Of a stretch of 64,000 nt of DNA, positions 38,256-46,509 are shown piece after piece. The notes under the pieces are model-generated. The model worked only from the letters and a program-made list of their open reading frames with translations, did not search any database and was not told where the DNA came from. The stretch is from Staphylococcus chromogenes (lineage in GTDB: Bacteria > Bacillota > Bacilli > Staphylococcales > Staphylococcaceae). The position numbers and the translations under genes are program-made. Numbering within the stretch: the first letter of the stretch is position 1; each line of letters opens with the position of its first letter. The stretch is from the NCBI RefSeq assembly GCF_029024625.1, contig NZ_CP118953.1, positions 186,001 to 250,000 on the forward strand, in the 5' to 3' direction.

Positions 38256-39812
38256 ATGTCTACAACTGAAAAACAACGCCAACAACAAGCTGAATTACAA
38301 AAGAAATTATGGAGCATTGCCAACGATTTACGTGGCAACATGGACGCCAGTGAATTTAGAAACTATATTTTAGGTCTTATCTTCTATCGTTACTTATCTG
38401 AAAAAACGGAAGAAGAAGTAGCCAAACTCTTATCAGACGACAACCTTTCATATGAAGAAGCTTGGCAAGATGAAGAATATCGTGAAGCCATCGAAGCAGA
38501 ACTCATTTCACAAATTGGATTCGTCGTAGAACCACAATATTTATTCAGTAATTTCATTCGGAAAATCGAAAACCAAACATTCGATATTGAAGAATTGCAT
38601 AAAGCCGTGAATAAAGTAGAAGAGTCTACACGTGGGGAAGAAAGTGAAGATGACTTTAACCATTTATTCGCAGATATGGACTTAAACTCTTCACGCTTGG
38701 GTACTTCTAATGCCGCACGTACAAAACTCATTAGTAAAGTGATGGTGAACTTATCGACATTACCATTCGTCCACAGTGATTTAGAAATAGACATGTTAGG
38801 GGATGCGTACGAATATTTAATCGGTCAATTTGCGGCGACTGCAGGAAAAAAAGCAGGAGAATTCTACACACCACAACAAGTGTCTAAAATTTTAGCTCAA
38901 ATCGTAACAACAGATAAAACAGACTTACGTAATGTGTATGACCCGACGTGTGGTTCAGGATCCTTATTATTACGTGTCGGTCGTGAAGCGCGTGTGCGTC
39001 ACTATTACGGTCAAGAATACAACAGTACGACCTACAACTTGGCGCGCATGAACATGTTGTTACATGACGTGAATTACAATCGCTTTTCAATTGATAATGC
39101 GGACACGTTGGAAGACCCAGCCGTAGATGAAGAAAAATTTGAAGCAGTGGTAGCGAATCCACCATACAGCGCGAAATGGAGTGCGGATCCAAAATTTATG
39201 GATGACCCACGTTTCAGTAACTATGGTAAACTCGCACCTAAATCAAAAGCCGACTTTGCGTTTATCCAACATATGATTCACCATTTAGACGACAATGGAA
39301 CGATGGCCGTCGTGTTGCCACACGGTGTATTATTCCGGGGTGCAGCAGAAGGTCAAATTCGCCGTTACCTCATCGAAGAAAAAAACTATTTAGATGCGAT
39401 TATTGGCTTACCTGCGAATCTGTTCTTTGGGACAAGCATTCCAACAAGCATCCTTGTCTTCAAAAAATGTCGACAAAAAGACGATTCTGTACTCTTTATC
39501 GATGCCTCCCAATCATTCGAAAAAGGGAAAAACCAAAACCACCTCTCAGATGAAGACGTCGAGAAAATCGTCAACACGTATCGCAACCGAGAAGAACTAG
39601 ATAAATTCAGTCACAACGCAACACTCGAAGAAATCGCAGACAACGACTACAACTTAAACATTCCAAGATACGTCGATACCTTTGAAGAAGAAGCACCGAT
39701 TGATTTAGACCAAGTTCAACAAGACCTTGCGGACATCGATAAAGAAATTGCGAATATCGAACAAGAAATCAACGCCTATCTTAAAGAATTAGGAGTGGTG
39801 AAACATGACTAA
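38256..39812 (+). CDS. hsdM: Type I modification methylase HsdM (N6-adenine)
   Basis: 518 residues, as in S. aureus HsdM. N-terminal helical domain (LWSIANDLRGNMDASEFRNY), then the SAM-binding motif I YDPTCGSGSLLLRVG near residue 228 and catalytic motif IV VVANPPYSAKW near 300. The ATG 38256 follows GGGGAGGAATAACTTT, which lies in the last codons of the half-S gene. An upstream in-frame ATG at 38238 is less likely. It methylates adenine in the site chosen by HsdS and forms the core of the R2M2S complex. Confidence 0.96.
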   Translation: MSTTEKQRQQQAELQKKLWSIANDLRGNMDASEFRNYILGLIFYRYLSEKTEEEVAKLLSDDNLSYEEAWQDEEYREAIEAELISQIGFVVEPQYLFSNFIRKIENQTFDIEELHKAVNKVEESTRGEESEDDFNHLFADMDLNSSRLGTSNAARTKLISKVMVNLSTLPFVHSDLEIDMLGDAYEYLIGQFAATAGKKAGEFYTPQQVSKILAQIVTTDKTDLRNVYDPTCGSGSLLLRVGREARVRHYYGQEYNSTTYNLARMNMLLHDVNYNRFSIDNADTLEDPAVDEEKFEAVVANPPYSAKWSADPKFMDDPRFSNYGKLAPKSKADFAFIQHMIHHLDDNGTMAVVLPHGVLFRGAAEGQIRRYLIEEKNYLDAIIGLPANLFFGTSIPTSILVFKKCRQKDDSVLFIDASQSFEKGKNQNHLSDEDVEKIVNTYRNREELDKFSHNATLEEIADNDYNLNIPRYVDTFEEEAPIDLDQVQQDLADIDKEIANIEQEINAYLKELGVVKHD

Positions 39813-41001
39813 GACACCACAACACAATGTGCCAGAATTAAGATTTCCAGAATTCGAAGGAGAATGGAATATTCTAAAGTTGAATGAAGTATTATTAGAT
39901 AAGACTGAGGGAATAAAAAGAGGCCCTTTTGGTGGTGCGCTAAAAAAAGAAATTTTTGTTAATGAGGGATATGCTATTTATGAACAAAGGAATGCTATCT
40001 ATGATAATCAAGAGTTTAGATATTATATTAACAAAGATAAATATGAGGAAATGAAATCATTTGAAGTTCAACCTGGAGATTTAATAATGAGCTGTTCTGG
40101 TACAATCGGTAAATTATCAAAAATCCCTAAGGATTATAAAAAGGGTATTATAAATCAAGCTCTTATAAGGTTTAGAACAAAATCAAATATTCTAAGTCAA
40201 TATTTTTTGTTTTATATGAGAAGTAATATTATGCAAAGAAAAATCTTAGAAGTTAATCCAGGTTCAGCTATTACCAATTTAATCCCTGTAAAGGAATTAA
40301 AAAATTTGTGTTTTCCACTTCCAAATTTGAATGAACAAGAAAAAATAGGTACGTTTTTTAGCAAGCTTGACCGTCAGATTGAGCTTGAAGAAAAGAAACT
40401 TGAACTATTAGAGCAACAAAAGAAAGGCTATATGCAAAAGATTTTCTCACAAGAATTACGATTTAAAGATGAGAATGGGAATGAATATCCAAAGTGGGAA
40501 GAAACAACTATAGAAAAAACAACTAAATATTCAAGTTCTAAAAAAAGTTCTAATCAGTATACTGAAAGTAATGACTCTGAAGGCTATCCTGTATATGATG
40601 CAATTCAAGAAATAGGAAAGGATTTACAATATGATATGAAAGAACCGTATATTTCTATCCTGAAAGATGGAGCTGGAGTCGGAAGGTTAAATTTAAGAGC
40701 TGGTCAGTCGTCTGTAATTGGTACTATGGGCTATTTACAACCTAACAATGTAGACCTTCAGTTTTTATATTACAAAATGAATATGTTGAATTTTAAAAAG
40801 TACGTCATCGGAAGCACTATCCCACATTTATATTACAAAGATTATTCAAAAGAAAAAATACAAATACCATCAAGTTTTGAAGAACAAAAGAAAATTGGTC
40901 ATTTTATATTAAACATAGATAAAATGATAGAAATCAAAACTTTTAAGATAGATTATTTAAAACAACGTAAACAAGGCTTATTACAAAAGATGTTCATCTA
41001 A
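39805..41001 (+). CDS. hsdS: Type I specificity subunit HsdS (two TRDs)
   Basis: 398 residues with two variable target domains (about 15-165 and 215-370) separated by the conserved helix EQEKIGTFFSKLDRQIELEE and closed by a second one (FEEQKKIGHFILNIDKMIEI). Begins NVPELRFPEFEGEW, the usual staphylococcal HsdS start. Overlaps the hsdM stop by 8 bases. The two TRDs are visibly more AT-rich than the conserved parts, a sign of domain exchange. The recognised sequence cannot be read from this. Confidence 0.94.
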   Translation: MTKTPQHNVPELRFPEFEGEWNILKLNEVLLDKTEGIKRGPFGGALKKEIFVNEGYAIYEQRNAIYDNQEFRYYINKDKYEEMKSFEVQPGDLIMSCSGTIGKLSKIPKDYKKGIINQALIRFRTKSNILSQYFLFYMRSNIMQRKILEVNPGSAITNLIPVKELKNLCFPLPNLNEQEKIGTFFSKLDRQIELEEKKLELLEQQKKGYMQKIFSQELRFKDENGNEYPKWEETTIEKTTKYSSSKKSSNQYTESNDSEGYPVYDAIQEIGKDLQYDMKEPYISILKDGAGVGRLNLRAGQSSVIGTMGYLQPNNVDLQFLYYKMNMLNFKKYVIGSTIPHLYYKDYSKEKIQIPSSFEEQKKIGHFILNIDKMIEIKTFKIDYLKQRKQGLLQKMFI

Positions 41002-41126
41002 TTCTGATAAGTCTTTCTATGTTAACTGATTATAAAGTATGTATTAAAATTGTTCATACGAAGTCGGGTTTTTTTACTCTAGTCTAAATAGATGATATAT
41101 CTTGTCTAAGTTGTTGTTTAAATACT

Positions 41127-41166
41127 CACCCCATTACGATATGAGAGGTCGTTTTGGGGTGTTTTT
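41127..41166 (+). terminator. Terminator after hsdS
   Basis: CACCCCA (41127-41133) and TGGGGTG (41155-41161) with an internal ACGA/TCGT pair, followed by TTTTT. Confidence 0.75.
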
Positions 41167-41548
41167 CTAGTTTTTACCGGTAAAATCGTTGCCCCAAAAT
41201 TTATTTTTGACCCCGTTATCTCCTTCATTTTTTCATAAATTCTCTTATTTTTGCTTCAAAACGAAAATTTTCAGCGCTTTGGGTGTTCACCTCATAAAGA
41301 ATGTCTTTTTTAAATTAACTTTAAAATAGTATTGTGTGAATTAAAGTTATGTGTTATATTAAATTCATCAAGAACAGAAGTCGCTTTTTATACTTCTCGT
41401 TTCTCCTTTTTGGAACGTCACTTCTTTAAGCTTTATTTAGGAATACACTAGTTTAAGTTGAAAAAAGAGACGCACAACAATGATGAGACAACAAAAGTTT
41501 TAACTTAAGTGATGGATCATTCTTGAAATATACATTCGAGGTGATTTC
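41167..41548. other. Promoter region of the recombinase-like gene
   Basis: An inverted repeat TAACTTTAA (41316-41324) / TTAAAGTTA (41341-41349) with spacing of 16 bases looks like an operator; a possible -10 TATATT follows near 41354. A GAAGT/ACTTC hairpin lies near 41377-41397. No gene is visible. Confidence 0.4.
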
Positions 41549-42100
41549 ATGAATATTGGAATAACTTTAGTCAGAAATTCGGTACCGATGATTGCGTACT
41601 ACAAAAACAAATTAAAGGAACACGGTTGTGATGAAACGTATGTCTATTACTGTGATGCGTTTTACGAGCCATTCACGATTGATGATTTGGAGTTCGTCAA
41701 GGCACTCACACCGGGTGATACGGTCACAACAGTCGAACTGACGACATTGTGTAATTCGGTAGAAACGTTCGAACAGCTTTTAAGAATGTTTCAACGTCGT
41801 AATATTCATTTCAAAGTGTTGGATCACAAATTCGATTTTTCGCCTGAGGATTTAACGGACAGTGTGATTGAAGAATTGATTGGTTATTTTGAAAGTGAAT
41901 ATCAACAATATGGCTTTATTGTTGATGAACAGTTGGTTGACTTTGGACGTTATCGTTTTACGCCAACAGAAGTAGAAGAAATTTCAGAACTGCTCGAACA
42001 GCAATCTCTCACGTCTTTAGCTCAAGAGACAGAGATTCCTAAGACCACGCTCGAAACTTTCCTCTCACTCTACAAAGAACATCAATTGTATGCTTCCTAA
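41549..42100 (+). CDS. Small serine-recombinase-like protein with degenerate catalytic motif
   Basis: 183 residues with the length and layout of a resolvase/invertase. The conserved core PGDTVTTVELTTLCNSVETF (near residues 51-70) matches the family's GDtv-v--LdRl-Rs pattern, and a C-terminal helix-turn-helix is present (SLAQETEIPKTTLETFLSLY). The N-terminus, where the family has YxRVSTxxQ with the nucleophilic serine, reads ITLVRNSVPMIAYYKNKL: Ser is shifted and the motif arginine context is changed, and the LdRlgRs arginines are Thr/Asn. It may be inactive as a recombinase and kept as a DNA-binding protein. Ribosome site GAGGTGATTTC. Confidence 0.7.
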   Translation: MNIGITLVRNSVPMIAYYKNKLKEHGCDETYVYYCDAFYEPFTIDDLEFVKALTPGDTVTTVELTTLCNSVETFEQLLRMFQRRNIHFKVLDHKFDFSPEDLTDSVIEELIGYFESEYQQYGFIVDEQLVDFGRYRFTPTEVEEISELLEQQSLTSLAQETEIPKTTLETFLSLYKEHQLYAS

Positions 42101-42134
42101 TGTATTTTCAATGCCTTAGTGTTTAAGTCCATTT

Positions 42135-42334
42135 GAGGATTCTACTGACTCATGAGAGGGTTCTCCATAGTCACTTACTATTAAATTTATTTTATTACTA
42201 TATTTATTTTATTATTATTTAGAATCTCTACCCCAGCATTGATATGTTTTTCTTTTAAACGTAAAAACTATATTTCGACTATGGGGGCCCCTCTCATGAG
42301 AGAAAGGAGACTTTCTTTTCAGTAGGATCCTCTC
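42135..42334. repeat. 200-bp element bounded by imperfect 38-bp inverted repeats
   Basis: Left arm 42135-42172 and right arm 42277-42332 are inverted copies: 34 of 38 positions match, but the right arm carries an 18-base insert (42301-42318) that is itself a small hairpin (AGAAAG, GAGA, CTTTCT). Each arm contains CTCATGAG. The 104-base interior is strongly AT-rich. It lies 34 bases after the recombinase-like gene. Could be an invertible segment, a MITE or an RNA structure. Confidence 0.8.
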
Positions 42335-42340
42335 ATTACA

Positions 42341-42385
42341 AAAACCTTCCTTTCACACGAGTGAAATGGAAGGTTTTATTTTTTT
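42341..42385 (+). terminator. Terminator beside the inverted-repeat element
   Basis: AAAACCTTCCTTTCAC (42341-42356) pairs with GTGAAATGGAAGGTTTT (42361-42377), one bulge, then ATTTTTTT. Confidence 0.92.
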
Positions 42386-42462
42386 GGTTTGTATATCTAT
42401 GTTTTCTTTTTTTAATTATGGATAGAACAAATAGGATTAAAATTTATTGGAGGTTTAAAGCG

Positions 42463-42504
42463 ATGTTTGTAAGTTGTCGAATCTTTCGGGGGTGGTATGA
42501 ATGA
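42463..42504 (+). CDS. Putative 13-residue leader peptide overlapping the symporter start
   Basis: ATG 42463 has an ideal ribosome site (TGGAGG, 9 bases upstream). The frame encodes MFVSCRIFRGWYE and its TGA overlaps the ATG of the symporter gene (ATGA). This layout allows translational coupling or control of the symporter. It could also be chance. Confidence 0.45.
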   Translation: MFVSCRIFRGWYE

Positions 42505-44093
42505 ATGGATTTTCGTTGATATCTTTTCTTGTGGTTGTCATTGGTGTCGGTCTTTATGCGTTTAGGCGGAGCCGACGGGTAGATACGGACAATGCGGAAG
42601 GCTATTTTATGGGTGGCCGAAGCTTGTTTGGTTTTACGATTGCTTCTACTATTATTATGACCAACTTATCAACAGAACAAATTGTTGGTCAAAATGGTCA
42701 AAGTTTTCAAGCGGGTATGGAAGTGATGGCTTGGGAAGTGACGGCAGCGATTGCAATTGTTATTCTCGCATGGGTCTTTTTACCCCGTTATTATCAATAT
42801 GGTATTGACACAGTTTCAGACTTCATTGCGTTGCGCTATGATAAATTTACACAAAAGTTAGTCTCTTTTTTATTTATTTTTACATATGTTTTTTCTTTTT
42901 TACCGGTGGTCTTGTATTCTGGGGCACTCGTTTTTGATAAAATTTTTCGGGTGAGTGAAACATTACATATCAGTCAGCTCACTGCCATTATAATTATTTC
43001 AACATCTATCGGTGTAGTGGGGATGATATATCTTTTTGTTGGGGGACTGTCTTTAAGTGCGTTCAGCGACTCGATTTATGGAGTAGGTTTGTTGATAGGG
43101 GGCTTGGCTATTCCCATTATTGGTCTTTATCTATTAGGTGAAGGACACTTATTAAAAGGATTGGATCACATTGTGACGCACACGCCTGAAAAACTGAATG
43201 CGATTGGCGCTATAGATTCAGACATTGTCCCTTGGCCGACACTGTTCTTTGGAATGATGTTCAACAATTTGTTTTTCTGGTGTACCAATCAAATGGTGGT
43301 ACAAAAAGCACTTGCTGGTCGAAATTTGAAAGAAGCACAAAAAGGTGCACTTTATGTCGGCGTATTTAAAGTGTTTGGGGCGCTCTTTTTAGTGTTTCCT
43401 GGAATATTAGCTTTTAATTTGTTCGGTCAACAAATTAAAAATCCAGACAATGCGTATCCAACATTAGTGAATATGGTGTTACCGGATTGGTCTTATGGAT
43501 TGTTTGGGGCAGTCATTTTCGGAGCAATTTTGAGTTCATTTGTAGGTTCTTTAAACAGTACGACTACGTTATTTACGTTAGATTTTTACAAAGAGATGTT
43601 TCATAAAGAGGCGTCAGAACGGCAAGTGGCACGCGTTGGACATATCGTGACATTGGTCGTGGGAGCCATTGTTGTCGTTATAGCCCCACTTATTTCGCTA
43701 TTTCCGCAGGGCCTTTATGCGGTGGTTCAAGAATTTAATGGTATTTACAATATGCCCTTGCTTGTCCTAATTTTAGTTGGCTTCTTTTCTAGAAAAATAT
43801 CCAACATAGGGGCGAAAGTGATGTTTGTGAGTCATGTGGTACTTTATGTGCTCTCTAAATGCTTTCTTTCAGAAGTGCATTATCTTTATGTATTAAGTGT
43901 GTTGTTCTTTGTTGATTTAATGATTTTATGGCTATTTAATCGCACTCGGCCGACGAATACGTTTGATTTGAAATCTGTTAATGCGAAAGTTGATTTAACT
44001 CCGTGGAAATATCGTTATGTACTGGGAATAGGGGTGATAGGTTTAGTGGTTGTGATGTACATTCTTTTTTCTCCTATAGGGTTTGCGCACTAA
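42501..44093 (+). CDS. Sodium:solute symporter (SLC5/SSS family)
   Basis: 530 residues and about 14 membrane helices. Family features: AEGYFMGGRSLFGFTIASTI near residue 33, TNLSTEQIVGQNGQSFQAG near 52 and a late GAILSSFVGSLNSTTTLFTLD segment near 345 with the Na+-site serines. It resembles the SglT/YidK sugar branch. The substrate, probably a sugar or sugar acid, is unproven. ATG 42501 follows CGGGGGTGG. Confidence 0.88.
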   Translation: MNGFSLISFLVVVIGVGLYAFRRSRRVDTDNAEGYFMGGRSLFGFTIASTIIMTNLSTEQIVGQNGQSFQAGMEVMAWEVTAAIAIVILAWVFLPRYYQYGIDTVSDFIALRYDKFTQKLVSFLFIFTYVFSFLPVVLYSGALVFDKIFRVSETLHISQLTAIIIISTSIGVVGMIYLFVGGLSLSAFSDSIYGVGLLIGGLAIPIIGLYLLGEGHLLKGLDHIVTHTPEKLNAIGAIDSDIVPWPTLFFGMMFNNLFFWCTNQMVVQKALAGRNLKEAQKGALYVGVFKVFGALFLVFPGILAFNLFGQQIKNPDNAYPTLVNMVLPDWSYGLFGAVIFGAILSSFVGSLNSTTTLFTLDFYKEMFHKEASERQVARVGHIVTLVVGAIVVVIAPLISLFPQGLYAVVQEFNGIYNMPLLVLILVGFFSRKISNIGAKVMFVSHVVLYVLSKCFLSEVHYLYVLSVLFFVDLMILWLFNRTRPTNTFDLKSVNAKVDLTPWKYRYVLGIGVIGLVVVMYILFSPIGFAH

Positions 44094-44466
44094 AAGCCAC
44101 CCTTGACCTGAGGTGGGGTGTCAAAGGTGGCCCGAAATAGATATGAATGTGACAGTCAGATATACAGGGGGAGCATACAACCTATATTGCCTATTGAAGG
44201 ATCAAAGCAGTTGCAACTTAAGAGGTAAGCACGTCGAGGGACAAAGCGATGTCGTGTCGGACGTTTCAAAGTTGGGGTCCCGATAAGCGCGAATCGTTCT
44301 CCCCCTCACAGTGAAATGAGTATCTTCAAATGTGACACGTCGGTTTATTAGATGAGTGTATGACGGCTGTAAAATGTGAGGGTCTTTTCAACGTAAGATG
44401 TCTATTCTGTGTTGTGTATCTCGGCGTGCGTAGGTTCAATAGGCAAGGGAAGATGTTGTACTATGA
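44094..44466. other. Gene-free stretch with several inverted repeats
   Basis: GCCACCCTTGAC (44097-44108) and GTCAAAGGTGGC (44120-44131) form the probable end hairpin of the symporter mRNA. TTGCCTATTGAA (about 44189) is repeated inverted as TTCAATAGGCAA (about 44430), and GGGGGAG (44168) faces CTCCCCC (44300). It may encode a structured RNA or be decayed sequence; no protein frame is convincing. Confidence 0.4.
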
Positions 44467-45150
44467 TCAGGAGTACAGCGCATCTCCATAAGGTGTTGTC
44501 AACGTGACCCCATCAAAGACGTCCATCGTGAGGGTTGCTGTCTCTATCTTAAAATCAATGACTTTCCCTTGGATGTGCGCGCGTTCGGAATGAAAGTAAG
44601 CCATTGTCCCTGTCGGATGGAGTCCATGATAGGCCATAGGTGTGAACAACAGCACCATGTCACCGGTAATGTGGCGTTTTTCATATTCGACGTGTTGACG
44701 TTCCTGTGAATAGAAATGTTGACGTCGGTCCGTTATAACAGGTTGTATGCTTACACGGACGTATGAAAAGGTGCCGCGAATGAGTGCCATCGAAAATTTG
44801 GCTTCATTTGGGATTAAGCGTGTAAATTTTTTGTAGGTGTCGCGTGCATTTATCTGTCTAAGCGACCTCATTCGTTGTGGGAAAAATTGTCCAACCAGGG
44901 CGTAAGGAAGTGTACAATCTAAAGTGAGGGGCGTCATCTCTTTTTCTGTATTGATATGCCAAGCTGCACCGTTTAAGATGACCATTTCACCATCGGCATT
45001 GGGTAAAGTGCCAAAGCCATAGTTGCCGTGCCGTAATAGTGCTTCTAATGTAATGTGACTATTATATTGGCCATTGGCTAACGTGTGGTAGGTGCCCACT
45101 TGATATAGGTAGCGGGCGGGGAATGTGTCAACCGAGTCTTTCGCAGACAT
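44467..45150 (-). CDS. Alpha-acetolactate decarboxylase-like protein without usual metal ligands
   Basis: 227 residues from ATG 45150, which has AGGAGGTG 6 bases upstream; a longer frame to 45228 lacks one. The N-terminal half matches acetolactate decarboxylase: YQVGTYHTLANGQYN, LLRHGNYGFGTLPNADGEMV with the conserved Glu. In the family the zinc histidines are in GYHLHF and GGHVLDF; here the aligned segments read GTMAYF and QGKVIDF, so all three are lost, and the catalytic Arg of the IRIxGTF strand is not in place (ALIRGTF). Probably not a working decarboxylase. No acetolactate synthase gene is nearby. Confidence 0.75.
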   Translation of the reverse strand: MSAKDSVDTFPARYLYQVGTYHTLANGQYNSHITLEALLRHGNYGFGTLPNADGEMVILNGAAWHINTEKEMTPLTLDCTLPYALVGQFFPQRMRSLRQINARDTYKKFTRLIPNEAKFSMALIRGTFSYVRVSIQPVITDRRQHFYSQERQHVEYEKRHITGDMVLLFTPMAYHGLHPTGTMAYFHSERAHIQGKVIDFKIETATLTMDVFDGVTLTTPYGDALYS

Positions 45151-45488
45151 GATTTGCACCTCCTGATGTTTGAACAAGATGACATGTGCTAAGAAAACAT
45201 AAGTTATGTCTGAAATTAAGTGTAACAAAACTAAATATTTTCTATGATTTGATTATAAAGCCTTTCGATAAAGAATGCAACATAAATTTTCGGATTTTTC
45301 TAAAAACTTAATGAAAATGTGTCCATTATTAAGTTGGTAGCGAGAAGAAGCGCTTAAGCGTCGCATTTTTCACATTAAATATGAAAATTATATCGGCATA
45401 AAAAATAACACAAAGTCTGTGTTTTTCATGATTTTTAGTGTATATAATAAATAAAAGAGCCTATCGATGGAGAAAGGGTGTGTTGACG

Positions 45489-46442
45489 ATGCTGGTCAAT
45501 CAGTTAAAAGGATTAATATGGGGAGGCATTGTGGGAGATGCGCTCGGTGTGCCTTTTGAATTTCGTACAAGAGATAGTTTTTCTGTGACAGATATGGTCG
45601 GTTATGGCACGTATGATTTACCGCCAGGCACGTGGTCTGACGATACGTCCATGACACTTTGTACATTGGCCCATTTAAATGAACAGACGGATTTAGAGGA
45701 TTTAATGCAGAAATTTGTGGCTTGGACGACAAAAGATTATATGACGACGCCTTCAGGGATGTTTGATATAGGGAATCAAACGTCAGAAGCATTGCGTACG
45801 TGGTCACGTTCAGGTCTAGCAGCGACGGTATGTGGGCCAAAGTCTGAATATGCGAATGGTAACGGCGCCTTAATGCGTATTGCCCCCGTGCTTTCATTGA
45901 CGTATCACCAACCGTTAGACGTTCAATTTCAAATTGCTGAACGTTATTCGTCGTTAACGCATGGGCATATGCGTTCGATTGTCGCTTCATTTTTATATTT
46001 AGTGGTGTTAGAACATCTCGTAGATGGCATGTCGCTTAAAGAAGCACTGTCCAGTGTCAGAGATAAGGTACAGCCGTTTTTCGAAAATCACGCTGAGGCC
46101 CAACACGAATATACGACGCATTACGAAGCCGTCTTTCAACCTGATTTTGACAAGCGTGCACGCACAGAGATTGCGTCTTCTGGTTACGTCGTTGATACGT
46201 TTCAAGCGATGATTTGGTGCGCACTTAAATATGAAGATTTTGATTCTGCGACATTGGCAGCAGTGGCGTTAGGTGAGGATACCGATACGATTGCCTCGCT
46301 AGTAGGACAATTGAAAGGGCTTGAACTTGGCGTAGAGGCCATCCCTACAAGTTGGATTGAAACCACACGTAGCCACAAAATCATCAATCACGCTCTAAAC
46401 CCTTGGGTCGCACAATGGACAGATGAAGATGCTAAAACATGA
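45489..46442 (+). CDS. ADP-ribosylglycohydrolase (DraG/ARH family)
   Basis: About 317 residues from ATG 45489 (GTG 45480, better spaced from GGAGAAAG, is an alternative start). Signature: GGIVGDALGVPFEFRTRDSF at the N-terminus, PPGTWSDDTSMTLCTL near residue 54 with metal-binding Asp-Asp-Thr, and VALGEDTDTIASLVGQLKG near 264 with the second metal site. Such enzymes remove ADP-ribose from proteins, nucleic acids or metabolites. No partner ADP-ribosyltransferase is visible in the window. Confidence 0.92.
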   Translation: MLVNQLKGLIWGGIVGDALGVPFEFRTRDSFSVTDMVGYGTYDLPPGTWSDDTSMTLCTLAHLNEQTDLEDLMQKFVAWTTKDYMTTPSGMFDIGNQTSEALRTWSRSGLAATVCGPKSEYANGNGALMRIAPVLSLTYHQPLDVQFQIAERYSSLTHGHMRSIVASFLYLVVLEHLVDGMSLKEALSSVRDKVQPFFENHAEAQHEYTTHYEAVFQPDFDKRARTEIASSGYVVDTFQAMIWCALKYEDFDSATLAAVALGEDTDTIASLVGQLKGLELGVEAIPTSWIETTRSHKIINHALNPWVAQWTDEDAKT

Positions 46443-46471
46443 AATGCTTCAAAATACTTCAAAATACACAC

Positions 46472-46509
46472 AAACACCCCATCCGTTTGGAAGATGGGGT
46501 GTTTGTTTT
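46472..46509. terminator. Bidirectional terminator, glycohydrolase/panE
   Basis: AAACACCCCATC (46472-46483) and GATGGGGTGTTT (46493-46504) with T runs outward on both strands, between convergent genes. Confidence 0.92.

Noticed and set aside
30062-41001. Insertion boundaries (att sites or flanking direct repeats) of the defence island
   Set aside because: I looked at both flanks and found no matching direct repeats, tRNA gene or active integrase; the low-GC start near 29.9 kb is the only boundary sign.
44467-45228. N-terminal 26-residue extension of the decarboxylase-like protein
   Set aside because: The hydrophobic extension lacks a ribosome site, whereas ATG 45150 has AGGAGGTG at the right distance.
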